From Halorhodospira sp. (GTDB lineage Bacteria; Pseudomonadota; Gammaproteobacteria; Nitrococcales; Halorhodospiraceae): 8,996 bases of DNA. A program made the position numbers and the translations under genes. The DNA lies in the NCBI GenBank assembly GCA_007127935.1, contig SKYL01000063.1, forward strand, positions 1-8,996, written 5' to 3'. Within the stretch, counting starts at the first letter, position 1, and the number at the start of each line of letters is the position of its first letter. The notes under the pieces were generated by a model, which was not told where the DNA came from, ran no database searches, and was given only the letters and a program-made list of their open reading frames with translations. Shown here piece by piece: positions 1 to 6,741 of this stretch.

Positions 1-711
1 GCCGCCTACCCGTGGGCGCGGGAGGTGGCCCTCTCGGGCGCGGTGCGCCCGATGGAGCGGATCCACCTGGAGGAGCGCCTGCGGGCGCGGGCCGAGGCGC
101 TCCGCGAGGCGGTGATGCGCGCCGCCACCCCGCGGGCGGTGCGGTGGACCTTCCGCGTCAGCCGGGGCCGCGTGGTCCACGAGACCCTGCTGGAGGTTCG
201 CCCCGGCGATCTGCTGGTCCTGGGCAAGGTGGGCCACGCCCGCGCCCGGGGGCTGCGCCTGGGCTCCACGGCCCGCGCCATCCTGGGCCAGGCGCCGGGG
301 CCGGTGATGATCTTCGAGGAGACGATTTACGCCAAGGCCGCCCCCCCCGTCAGCACCGTGGTGGTGGTGGTCGAGTCGGCCGACCAGGGGGTCCGGGCGC
401 TGGTGACCGCCGCGATCCTTGCCGGCGACGGCAATGGCGGCGGACCGTTGACCGTACTACTCCCGCCGCTATCCGACGCCGATGCCACGGAGGCCCGGGA
501 CCGGACGGTGCGAGACGCGCTGAAAGGATTGCCCGGCGCCCCCCACCGGCTCCGCCCCCTCCCCTACGGCAGTGCGGCCGCCATCGCCGCCGCCCTCCGC
601 GAAGAGCACGGGCGGCAACTGGTCATCGGGCGGGACAGCGTCTTACTGGAGGGGACCGGGCGCCACCCCCACCTGGAGGCGTTGGACCTCCCGGTGGTGG
701 TGGTGCCCTGA
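1..711 (+). CDS. Universal stress protein-like, two UspA-type domains (5' partial)
   Basis: The reading frame is open from the first base of the window, so the gene starts upstream. A GTG at 25 is an in-frame valine, probably not the start, because homology to a UspA fold is already running there. From 236 codons, residues about 1-108 form the C-terminal two thirds of a UspA domain: an amphipathic helix, a strand DLLVLG (near residue 70) and the nucleotide-loop pattern G-x2-G-x9-G-S followed by a final strand GPVMIF. A second alpha/beta unit follows from about residue 117 (STVVVVVES) to the end. It closes with strands LVIG and LPVVVV but lacks the G-x2-G-x9-G(S/T) loop, so it looks like a degenerate Usp domain. 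Tandem Usp proteins are cytoplasmic stress proteins of poorly defined biochemistry. The stop lies 10 bp from the stop of the convergent DsrC-family gene. Family call is fairly sure; role is not. Confidence 0.7.
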   Translation, partial: AAYPWAREVALSGAVRPMERIHLEERLRARAEALREAVMRAATPRAVRWTFRVSRGRVVHETLLEVRPGDLLVLGKVGHARARGLRLGSTARAILGQAPGPVMIFEETIYAKAAPPVSTVVVVVESADQGVRALVTAAILAGDGNGGGPLTVLLPPLSDADATEARDRTVRDALKGLPGAPHRLRPLPYGSAAAIAAALREEHGRQLVIGRDSVLLEGTGRHPHLEALDLPVVVVP

Positions 712-721
712 AGGCTTGGAA

Positions 722-1060
722 TCAGTAACCGCCCTTGCGCCGGCTCTCGGGCAGGCCGCCGATCCGCGCCGCCTGCTTCGACGGCTGCATCGGGAAGAAG
801 TCGTAGAGGTCCTTCGACTGGACCTTCTCGCCCCACTGGTCGGACATCGCCTTGACGATGTTGCGGTCGTTGGGCTGGTTGCCGCCGTTGTTGATGTACT
901 CGTCACGCAGGAAGTGGATCACGTCCCACGCCTTGTCGGACAACTCCACCCCCTCGGCGGCGGCGATGGCCCGGGCGACGTCCTCGTTCCAATCATCGAG
1001 GTTCACCAGATACCCGTTCTCGTCGGCCTCAATGGTCTTGCCGTTCACTTCATAAGACAT
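722..1060 (-). CDS. DsrC/TusE-family protein lacking the catalytic cysteines (RspA-like)
   Basis: The 112-residue length and overall pattern are those of the DsrC/TusE/DsvC family: N-terminal YEVNGKTIEADENGYLVNL, a central D-x-W followed by a helix-rich core, DEYINNG near residue 54 and a C-terminal arm beginning at GLPESRR. True DsrC proteins carry two cysteines on this arm (one penultimate, one about ten residues earlier), and TusE carries the terminal one. Here the arm reads KQAARIGGLPESRRKGGY, and the whole protein contains no cysteine. It therefore cannot act as a persulfide or trisulfide carrier. Cysteine-free members have been set apart in the literature as RspA, proposed to be regulatory. 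A GGAG sits about eight bases before the ATG. The gene follows gshA by 96 bp on the same strand and may have its own promoter. Family call is secure; function is inferred. Confidence 0.88.
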   Translation of the reverse strand: MSYEVNGKTIEADENGYLVNLDDWNEDVARAIAAAEGVELSDKAWDVIHFLRDEYINNGGNQPNDRNIVKAMSDQWGEKVQSKDLYDFFPMQPSKQAARIGGLPESRRKGGY

Positions 1061-1116
1061 TTTTGTTCTCCGAAAGAAATCCGATGATGATCAGCGGGCT
1101 ATCGATACGGTCTGAT

Positions 1117-1146
1117 ATTAGATATTAGTAATGTATGGCGGCGCAA
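1117..1146 (-). promoter_or_regulatory. Possible sigma70-type promoter of the DsrC-family gene
   Basis: In the AT-rich gap between gshA and the DsrC-family gene, the minus strand shows TTGCGC (plus coordinates 1141-1146, weak -35), an 18-bp spacer and TCTAAT (1117-1122, five of six matches to TATAAT). Transcription would start about 50-60 nt before the ATG. A tandem GATATTA (1114-1127) overlaps the -10. The AT content stands out in this GC-rich region, but only the -10 is good. Confidence 0.33.
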
Positions 1147-1156
1147 GAGCGACCCT

Positions 1157-2524
1157 CTAGTACGCGTACTCGGTGAACAACGGGTCAACCGACCGGTTCC
1201 ACCGCTGGTGGTACGCCTCCAACAGCTCCTCCGCCGGCGTCCGTCCGCTCTCCGCGATCTCCCACAGCCGCTCCAGGTGCCGCGTCTCGTCCCGCCCCTG
1301 CTTGTCGAGGTAGTTGCGGTTGCGCAGCCCGTCCCGGGCGATGGCGAGCACGTCCCGGGCGATCTCGTGGACGGTGGTGTCACGGAAACGGGTCTTCAGC
1401 GCCGTCTTCGGCACCTCGTGGCGCAGGGCGAGGATCTCGTCCACGCTCCAGTCGCGGATCAGCGCCTCGGCGGCGGCCAGGGACGGGGCGTCGTAGAGCA
1501 GGCCGGTCCACAGCGCCGGCAGGGCACAGAGGCCGCGCCACGGGCCGCCGTCGGCGCCGCGCATCTCCAGGAACCGCTTCAGCCGCACCTCCGGGAAGAT
1601 GGTGGTGAGGTGGTCGTCCCAGTCGCTCATGGTGGGGCGCTCCCCCGGCAACTGCGGCAACCGCCCGGCCAGGAAATCGCGGAACGACTCGCCGGCGCAG
1701 TCGATGTAGCGCCCGTCGCGGTAGACGAAGTACATCGGCACATCGAGCGCGTACTCCACGTACCGCTCGAAGCCCATGCCGTCCTCGAAGACGAAGGGCA
1801 AGATGCCGCTGCGGTCGGGGTCGGTCTTCTCCCACACCCGGCTGCGGAAGCTGAGGTAGCCGTTGGGCTCGCCGTCGGTGAACGGCGAGTTGGCGAAGAG
1901 CGCAGTGGCGATCGGTTGCAGGGCGAGGCCGACGCGGAACTTGCTCACCATGTCCGCCTCGCTGGCGAAGTCGAGGTTCACCTGCACGGTGCAGGTGCGC
2001 AGCATCATGTCGAGGCCGAGGCTGCCCTTGGTCGGCATGTAACGGCGCATCACGGCGTAGCGGCCCTTGGGCATCCACGGGATCTCCTCGCGCCGCCACT
2101 TGGGGTGGAAACCGAATCCGGTCATGCCGATGCGTAGTTCCTTGGCCACGGCGTCCACCTGCAGGAGGTGGTCGCGGACCTCCACGCACGACTCATGGAG
2201 GTTGACCAACTGCGCCCCGGACAGCTCCACCTGCCCCCCGGGCTCCAGGCTGATGGACGCCCCGCCCTCGCGCTTGAGGGCGATGACGTTGCCGATCTCC
2301 TCCACCGCCTCCCAACCGAAACGCATCATCCCGCGCAGGAAGGCGCCGATGCCGCGCTCGCCCTCGTAGGGGACCGGGGTCAGGTCTTCCAGGTAGTGGA
2401 CGAACTTCTCGTGCTCGGTGCCGATGCGCCACCGCTCCGGTGGGCGGCAGCCGGCGGCCAAGTGCTCGGTCAACTGCCGAACCTCGGTGATGGGCTCGCC
2501 GTCGGGGGTGGAGGGTCCAGACAT
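1157..2524 (-). CDS. gshA: Glutamate-cysteine ligase, plant/proteobacterial (class II, GCS2) type
   Basis: This enzyme joins L-glutamate and L-cysteine with ATP to give gamma-glutamylcysteine, the committed step of glutathione synthesis in the cytoplasm. The 455 residues cover the full plant-type family. Visible landmarks are RIGTEHEKF (33-41) and SLEPGGQVELSGA (92-104) of the nucleotide/glutamate site, MMLRTCTVQVNLDF (173-186), ALQPIATALFANSPF (201-215), LPFVFEDGMGFE (242-253), FPEVRLKRFLEMRGADGGPW (310-329) and the C-terminal SVDPLF. These resemble chloroplast GSH1 and alphaproteobacterial enzymes, not the enterobacterial GshA. Five cysteines remain (26, 113, 178, 276, 333). The cysteine that I recall in the plant LPxLPGE segment is replaced by Gln 291, so plant-style disulfide control is not evident. 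The ATG is preceded by AGGA at suitable spacing. The gene lies 33 bp after the kinase fusion and is probably co-transcribed with it. No gshB is present in the window. Confidence 0.95.
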   Translation of the reverse strand: MSGPSTPDGEPITEVRQLTEHLAAGCRPPERWRIGTEHEKFVHYLEDLTPVPYEGERGIGAFLRGMMRFGWEAVEEIGNVIALKREGGASISLEPGGQVELSGAQLVNLHESCVEVRDHLLQVDAVAKELRIGMTGFGFHPKWRREEIPWMPKGRYAVMRRYMPTKGSLGLDMMLRTCTVQVNLDFASEADMVSKFRVGLALQPIATALFANSPFTDGEPNGYLSFRSRVWEKTDPDRSGILPFVFEDGMGFERYVEYALDVPMYFVYRDGRYIDCAGESFRDFLAGRLPQLPGERPTMSDWDDHLTTIFPEVRLKRFLEMRGADGGPWRGLCALPALWTGLLYDAPSLAAAEALIRDWSVDEILALRHEVPKTALKTRFRDTTVHEIARDVLAIARDGLRNRNYLDKQGRDETRHLERLWEIAESGRTPAEELLEAYHQRWNRSVDPLFTEYAY

Positions 2525-2557
2525 GGTGGTCCTGATCGTAGAGGAAGGCCGCGTATC

Positions 2558-4081
2558 TTACCGATCCGCGTCAACCGTTTCGACAAATACCGCCTCGTCC
2601 CCCACCGGCGGCTCCACTTTCGCCAATTGGGCGTCGAGCACCGTCTCGTCGGCCTCCGACGGGTCACGCCCCGCCGCCAGCCGCCGGCGCAACCGTTCCC
2701 GCAGCACCTCCTCCGGCGCTCGGACGTGGAGGATGCGGAACGGGCAACCGACCGCCTCGGCCAATTCCCGGAACGGCCGGCGCCGCGCCGACTCGAGGAA
2801 GGTGGCGTCCACCACGACGGAGAAACCCGCCTCCAGGGCGGTCCGCGCCGACTCCAGCAGGCGGGCGTAGGTGCGGTCGGTGGCATCGGCGGTGTAGATC
2901 CCGCTGTCGAGCCCGGAACCGGAACGACCTCGGGAATCCAGACCGAAGAGCCGTTTGCGCTCCACGTCGGAGCGCAGGCGGACGAAGCCTCGCGCCTCCA
3001 CCAGCCGCCGGGCGTGGGTGCTCTTACCCGATGCGGAGAGGCCGTGGGTGATAACCAGTTCCGGTTCCGCGGGGCGCGTGTAGTCCAGCGCGAGGCGGAG
3101 GTGGCCGGCCAGCGCGTCGGCGGCCCCGGCACGGCCCTGCTCCGCCTCGAAGGCGTTGACCTTGGCCCGCACCACGGCGCGGTAGACGGCGTAAAACCGC
3201 AGCAGGGAGAGCCCCCCAAAGTCGCCGGAGCGCTCCAGGTAGCGGTCGAGAAAGCGGTGGCGCAGCGGCGCGGCGCCCCGGAAGTCGAGGTCCATGACGG
3301 TAAAGGCGATCTCGCTGGCGGTATCGATCCAGCGCAGGCCGGGGTCGAACTCGATGCCGTCGAAGACGATCACCTCGCCGTCGTGCCACGCCACGTTGCC
3401 CAGGTGGAGATCGCCATGGCACTCGCGAACCGCGCCTTCGGCCAGCCGCCGCCGGAAGACCGGATTGAGCCGGCGCAATTCGTCCTCGGTCCAGCGGGCC
3501 AGGCGGGCCAACTCGTCGCCCAGGGGCCGGGCGGCGGCCGACGCCGCCAACTGCCGGAAGTTCTCCCGCGCCGGCGCCGCCACCGCCTCCGGGGTGCCGT
3601 ACGCACCGTCCACCGGCGCTGCCGGAATCTCGGCGTGGAAGGCGGCCACCCGCTCGGCCAGCCGCTCCACCGCCGCGCCGGGGAGCCGCCCCTGGTCGAG
3701 CAGGCGGTTCATCAGTTCGTCCTCGGGGAAGCGGCGCATCAGCACCGCGTGCTCCAACACCGGGCCGTCGCCGTCCACCCGGGGTGCGTCCGGGGTGCCC
3801 GTCACCGCCACCCGGCGCAGGTAGATCCGCGGCGCCAGCCGCCCGTTGAGGCGGACCTCCTCGTCGCAGAAAAAGCGGCGGCGGTCGAGACCGGTGAAGT
3901 CGAGAAAGCCCAGATCCAGCGGCTTCTTGATCTTCACCGCGAAGTCGCCGGCCAGCAGGACCGTGGAGATGTGGGTCTCCACCGCACGCACCTCGTCGAC
4001 CGGCCACGGGTAGCACGCCGGGTCCCGCAGCGCGGCGGTCAGGGCACGGTGTTGCTCCAGGGTGTCGATGGAATCAGACAA
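2558..4081 (-). CDS. APH-like phosphotransferase fused to a P-loop kinase-type ATPase
   Basis: This two-domain protein has 507 residues. Residues about 30-330 are an aminoglycoside-phosphotransferase-like kinase fold. They contain the family-typical ETHIST-x-AGDFAVKIKKP (35-54, likely ATP lysine), the catalytic loop HGDLHLGN (222-229) and a metal-binding Asp in VFDGIEFDP (239-247). Residues about 342-507 are a P-loop kinase: Walker A GLSASGKST (347-355), RSDVERKRLFG (370-380) and a Walker-B-like VVVDATF (422-428). This pair corresponds to COG2187 plus COG0645, often fused in proteobacteria, and is annotated as bifunctional APH/ATP-binding protein. The substrate is unknown and antibiotic resistance should not be assumed. 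The start is TTG; no ATG or GTG precedes it in frame, the next internal Met is near residue 115, and homology begins close to the N-terminus. Only a weak purine-rich site lies upstream. It is divergent from hisI (77 bp) and heads the leftward gshA unit. Confidence 0.85.
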   Translation of the reverse strand: MSDSIDTLEQHRALTAALRDPACYPWPVDEVRAVETHISTVLLAGDFAVKIKKPLDLGFLDFTGLDRRRFFCDEEVRLNGRLAPRIYLRRVAVTGTPDAPRVDGDGPVLEHAVLMRRFPEDELMNRLLDQGRLPGAAVERLAERVAAFHAEIPAAPVDGAYGTPEAVAAPARENFRQLAASAAARPLGDELARLARWTEDELRRLNPVFRRRLAEGAVRECHGDLHLGNVAWHDGEVIVFDGIEFDPGLRWIDTASEIAFTVMDLDFRGAAPLRHRFLDRYLERSGDFGGLSLLRFYAVYRAVVRAKVNAFEAEQGRAGAADALAGHLRLALDYTRPAEPELVITHGLSASGKSTHARRLVEARGFVRLRSDVERKRLFGLDSRGRSGSGLDSGIYTADATDRTYARLLESARTALEAGFSVVVDATFLESARRRPFRELAEAVGCPFRILHVRAPEEVLRERLRRRLAAGRDPSEADETVLDAQLAKVEPPVGDEAVFVETVDADR

Positions 4082-4158
4082 CGATTTGCGGACCCGCCGG
4101 TGAATGATCCCCCCGATGGTAGCAGGCAGCGCATCTCGAAGCTGATACCCTTCCCCGC

Positions 4159-4584
4159 ATGATCAAAGAAAACGAGAGAGCCAAGGCCGGTGAGGGGCTG
4201 CCGTGGGACGAAGTCCTGGAGCGGCTGCCGTTCAACGCCGACGGTCTGATTCCCGCCATCGCCCAGGAACACGGCACCGGCGAGGTCTTGATGATGGCCT
4301 GGATGAACCGCGAATCCCTTGAGGAGACCGTGGCCACCGGCCGGGTCTGCTACTTCTCCCGCTCCCGGGGCAAGCTGTGGCGCAAGGGCGAGTCGTCGGG
4401 CCAGGTCCAGCACCTGGTGGAGCTGCGGCTCGACTGCGACGGCGACACCCTCCTGATGCAAGTCCGCCAGGACGGCCCCGCCTGCCACACCGGCCGGCGG
4501 AGCTGCTTCTACAACGCCCTGCGCGGCGGGCGGGTGGTGGTCACTGACGAGCCGCTGATCCCGCCGGAGGAATTGTACCGGTAG
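4159..4584 (+). CDS. hisI: Phosphoribosyl-AMP cyclohydrolase HisI (monofunctional)
   Basis: HisI hydrolyses the purine ring of 1-(5-phosphoribosyl)-AMP, the third step of histidine synthesis, in the cytoplasm as a Zn/Mg-dependent dimer. The 141 residues contain every family signature: VLMMAWMN (43-50), VCYFSRSRGKLWRKGESSG (63-81), LDCDGD (91-96) with the three metal-binding aspartates 92, 94 and 96, and DGPACHTGRRSCFY (105-118). Cys 93, Cys 109 and Cys 116 match the three zinc-ligand cysteines. There is no HisE domain, so PR-ATP pyrophosphohydrolase must be a separate gene; no other his gene lies in the window. The ATG at 4159 has no clear Shine-Dalgarno sequence, and no in-frame alternative is better. 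The downstream neighbour is a Zur-type operon 261 bp away. No Zur box is visible before hisI itself, and the ligands are intact, so it is probably the housekeeping enzyme. Confidence 0.95.
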   Translation: MIKENERAKAGEGLPWDEVLERLPFNADGLIPAIAQEHGTGEVLMMAWMNRESLEETVATGRVCYFSRSRGKLWRKGESSGQVQHLVELRLDCDGDTLLMQVRQDGPACHTGRRSCFYNALRGGRVVVTDEPLIPPEELYR

Positions 4585-4588
4585 CCAC

Positions 4589-4609
4589 CTGTATGCCGCT
4601 GCCATACAG
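4589..4609 (+). terminator. Hairpin just after hisI, possible transcription terminator
   Basis: Five bases after the hisI stop, CTGTATG and CATACAG form a perfect 7-bp stem around a 7-nt loop. A T-run (TTTT at 4623-4626) follows only about 14 bases later, so this is not a canonical intrinsic terminator. It could instead protect the 3' end of the transcript. Confidence 0.35.
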
Positions 4610-4687
4610 CCTGTCTGCGGCCTTTTGGAGAGCGCTCGGTGCTCCATCCCGCCCCTGTCCGCGTGCGCGTACCGCCCCGGGACCCCT

Positions 4688-4766
4688 CGTCACGGCAAGG
4701 CCCGAAGGGCCGTGGCGGTCTACCTGTCGAGTGGATTGCCGCGGTCCTTCGGCCCTCGCAATGACG
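4688..4766. repeat. Pair of inverted 33-bp repeat units (REP/BIME-like)
   Basis: Unit one (4688-4720) and the reverse complement of unit two (4734-4766) agree at 25 of 33 positions by hand alignment, separated by 13 bp. Each unit carries a small internal hairpin, such as GGCCC-gaa-GGGCC at 4699-4711 in unit one. Unit two has the ends GATTGC...GCAATGACG of a dispersed intergenic repeat seen in many proteobacterial genomes. Together the units could fold into one long imperfect stem. The pair lies between hisI and the Zur-type promoter and contains no credible gene. It may be a REP-like pair or a remnant of a small non-autonomous element. Confidence 0.6.
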
Positions 4767-4787
4767 GGGCCTCCAGCTGTCGCGGAC

Positions 4788-4817
4788 TTGACGGGTTAAA
4801 TGTTATGTTATTACATC
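4788..4817 (+). promoter_or_regulatory. Promoter with overlapping Zur operator, for the zinc ABC operon
   Basis: TTGACG at 4788-4793 is a good -35. The region where a -10 must lie is occupied by the 19-bp AATGTTATGTTATTACATC (4799-4817). This matches the gammaproteobacterial Zur consensus AATGTTATA-n-TATAACATT at 15 of 18 defined positions, with dyad pairs ATGT/ACAT at the flanks. The -10 itself is imperfect (TATTAC at 4809-4814 with a short spacer, or TTACAT at 4811-4816 with 17 bp). Zinc-loaded Zur bound here would block RNA polymerase. The consensus is from memory. The site is in a short AT-rich island 29 bp before the ATPase gene, whose product set fits zinc uptake. Confidence 0.72.
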
Positions 4818-4845
4818 TCTCCCGGGCCACAGCGAGGCGCGTTCG

Positions 4846-5499
4846 ATGATCGAGATGGAGGGGGTCGCGTACCGCTACCGGGGCGGAGATGAGATCGCCT
4901 TCCCCGACTGGCGGGTGGAGACGGGAGAGCAGTGGCATATCCGCGGGCCGTCCGGGTGCGGTAAGACCACGCTGCTCCACCTGATCGCCGGCCTGCTGAC
5001 TCCACAGCGGGGAAAGGTCGCCGTCCTCGGCACTGATTGGGGGACCCTCTCCGGCGGCAAACGCGACCGGATGCGCGGGCGGCACATCGGCATCGTCTTT
5101 CAGCGCCACCACCTCCTCCCCGCGCTCACGGTGAAGGAGAACCTGCTGCTGGCCCGCTCGCTGGCCGGCCTGCCCCGCGACAGCGCACGGGTACACCAAG
5201 TCCTGGAGCGCCTCGATCTCCAGCACCGCGCCGGCGCCCGCCCGGAGACGTTGTCGGGCGGCGAGGCCCAGCGGGCCTCCCTGGCCCGGGCCGTCATCAA
5301 CGGACCGCAACTGCTGCTGGCCGATGAGCCGACCACGGCCCTCGACGACACACGCTGCGGACAAGTGGTGGCATTGCTCCGGGAGCTGGCCCGTGAACAC
5401 GGGGCGACGCTGCTGGTGGCCAGCCACGACCGGCGCCTGGAACCCCACCTGGAGCGCGCGCTGACGCTGACGGAAACTCGCTCGGAGGCGGCGGCATGA
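4846..5499 (+). CDS. ABC transporter ATPase, LolD/MacB type (zinc-linked operon)
   Basis: This is the cytoplasmic nucleotide-binding subunit, 217 residues, powering the FtsX-like permease encoded next. Motifs in order are Walker A GPSGCGKTT (34-42), Q-loop Gln 86 (VFQRHHLLPALTVKENL), signature LSGGEAQR (136-143), Walker B LLLADEPT (156-163) with Glu 161, D-loop ALD (165-167) and H-loop His 194. LSGGE instead of LSGGQ and the short length are usual for LolD/MacB-type ATPases, which drive mechanotransmission rather than classical import. The ATG at 4846 has GAGG eight bases upstream; Met 4 is a possible alternative. Its TGA overlaps the permease ATG (ATGA), implying translational coupling. The Zur box 29 bp upstream suggests induction under zinc limitation. 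It resembles the ATPase of Zrg-type (Vibrio) and PA4064-4065-type (Pseudomonas) systems. Confidence 0.9.
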   Translation: MIEMEGVAYRYRGGDEIAFPDWRVETGEQWHIRGPSGCGKTTLLHLIAGLLTPQRGKVAVLGTDWGTLSGGKRDRMRGRHIGIVFQRHHLLPALTVKENLLLARSLAGLPRDSARVHQVLERLDLQHRAGARPETLSGGEAQRASLARAVINGPQLLLADEPTTALDDTRCGQVVALLRELAREHGATLLVASHDRRLEPHLERALTLTETRSEAAA

Positions 5500-6731
5500 C
5501 CACGCTGCGCCTGATCCTCGCCTACCTGCGCTGGCGCCCCCTCCAGGCGGCGCTCAACCTGCTGTTGATGGCGGTAGGCGTCGCCACCCTGGTGGTGGTC
5601 CTGCTCTTTGGCCACCAGATCGAAGAGCGGCTGCAACGCGACGCCCGGGGTATCGACCTGGTGGTCGGCGCCCAAGGCAGCCCGATCCAATTGATCCTCT
5701 CCTCGGTCTTTCACGCCGATATCCCCACCGGCAATATCCCGGAGGAGACCGTCGAGCGCCTACGAGAGCACCGGCTGGTGGCGGGCGTCATCCCGCTGGC
5801 GCTGGGGGACAGCTACCGGGGGCTGCGGATCGTCGGTACCGAACCGGCCTACATCGATCTCTACGGCGGCAAGCCGGCGGCGGGGCGCCTCTGGGAGCGG
5901 GCCATGGAGGCGGTGGCGGGCGCCGACGCGGCGGCCCGCGCCGGCCTCGCCCCCGGCCGCACCTTCTCCGGCACCCACGGCCTCCTGGCCGACGACCACG
6001 GCGGGCACGTCCACGACTATGCGCCATACACCGTGGTGGGGGTACTGGAACCCACCGGGACGGTCCTGGACCGCCTGATCCTGACTCCGGTGGAGAGTGT
6101 CTGGCACGTCCACGACGAGGAAGCGGGTCACCGGCATGAAGAGAATCACGGCCACGAAGCCGTGGCGGACGATCCAGATGCTGCGCCCCGGGAACTGACC
6201 GCCCTCCTGGTACGGTACCGCTCACCCCTGGCCGCCCTCGCCCTGCCCCGGGAGATCAATCGGGAGCCGGGCCTGATGGCCGCCTCCCCGGCCTACGAGA
6301 GCGCCCGGCTAATGGAGATCCTCGGCTTCGGCCTCGACACCGTGCGCGCCTTCGCCTGGGTGCTGGTGGGCGCCGCCGCCCTGGCGCTCTTCATCGGCCT
6401 CTACAACGCATTGCGGGAACGCCGTCACGACTTGGCGGTGATGCGGACCTTGGGGGCGTCGCGGCTGCGTGTCTTCCTCTGGATCATCAGTGAGGGCGTC
6501 CTGTTGGCCGTTCTGGGGGCCGGCCTCGGCCTCCTGCTGGGGCACGGCGCGGCGGAAGTTCTCGGCTCGTGGCTGGGAGCAGTCCGGCAGGTGCCGTTCA
6601 CCGGCACCGTCTGGCTGCCCGGAGAGCTATGGCTGTTGGCCGCGGCGGCGGGGATCGGCGCCCTGGCCGCACTGCCGCCCGCGATCCAGGCCTACCGAAC
6701 GGATATTGCAACGACCCTCGCGGAACGTTAA
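5496..6731 (+). CDS. FtsX/MacB-like ABC permease with His-rich extracytoplasmic domain
   Basis: This 411-residue inner-membrane protein has the MacB/LolC topology. TM1 is at about 17-39, a large extracytoplasmic domain at 40-280, and TM2-TM4 at about 283-303, 327-350 and 375-396. The FtsX cytoplasmic motif NALRERRHDLAVMRTLGAS (304-322) lies between TM2 and TM3. The extracytoplasmic domain contains two histidine clusters, HGLLADDHGGHVHD (161-174) and WHVHDEEAGHRHEENHGH (203-220). That is ten His in 60 residues, interspersed with Asp/Glu, and looks like a zinc-binding loop. Such type VII ABC permeases usually act on lipoproteins or periplasmic partners rather than moving solute through the membrane. 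The neighbouring lipoprotein is the likely partner. The gene starts inside the ATPase stop codon (4-bp overlap) and ends 10 bp before the lipoprotein start. Confidence 0.9.
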   Translation: MTTLRLILAYLRWRPLQAALNLLLMAVGVATLVVVLLFGHQIEERLQRDARGIDLVVGAQGSPIQLILSSVFHADIPTGNIPEETVERLREHRLVAGVIPLALGDSYRGLRIVGTEPAYIDLYGGKPAAGRLWERAMEAVAGADAAARAGLAPGRTFSGTHGLLADDHGGHVHDYAPYTVVGVLEPTGTVLDRLILTPVESVWHVHDEEAGHRHEENHGHEAVADDPDAAPRELTALLVRYRSPLAALALPREINREPGLMAASPAYESARLMEILGFGLDTVRAFAWVLVGAAALALFIGLYNALRERRHDLAVMRTLGASRLRVFLWIISEGVLLAVLGAGLGLLLGHGAAEVLGSWLGAVRQVPFTGTVWLPGELWLLAAAAGIGALAALPPAIQAYRTDIATTLAER

Positions 6732-6741
6732 AAGGGGGGGT

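Noticed and set aside
356..371. GTG-GTG trinucleotide runs here and at 693-704
   Set aside because: They encode valine-rich beta strands of the Usp domains; a simple repeat with no further sign of function.
1208..2137. A 309-codon plus-strand frame inside gshA
   Set aside because: Shadow of the gshA codon pattern; no domain features and no ribosome binding site.
2168..4162. A 664-codon open frame on the plus strand opposite gshA and the kinase fusion
   Set aside because: It is the antisense of two genes with clear family motifs. Its translation is low-complexity and rich in R, P, Q, G and V, as expected from GC-rich codon bias, and matches nothing I recognise.
4039..4647. A 202-codon minus-strand frame covering hisI
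   Set aside because: It is antisense to the full set of HisI motifs, and overlaps the start of the kinase fusion gene in another frame.
4593..4849. Short plus-strand open frames between hisI and the zinc operon
   Set aside because: They run through the inverted repeat and the Zur-type promoter and show no ribosome binding site or recognisable protein.
6469..6741. N-terminal extension of the lipoprotein frame by 91 codons
   Set aside because: It overlaps the permease C-terminus out of frame and has a non-membrane, shadow-like composition. A signal peptide with a strong ribosome binding site begins at 6742.
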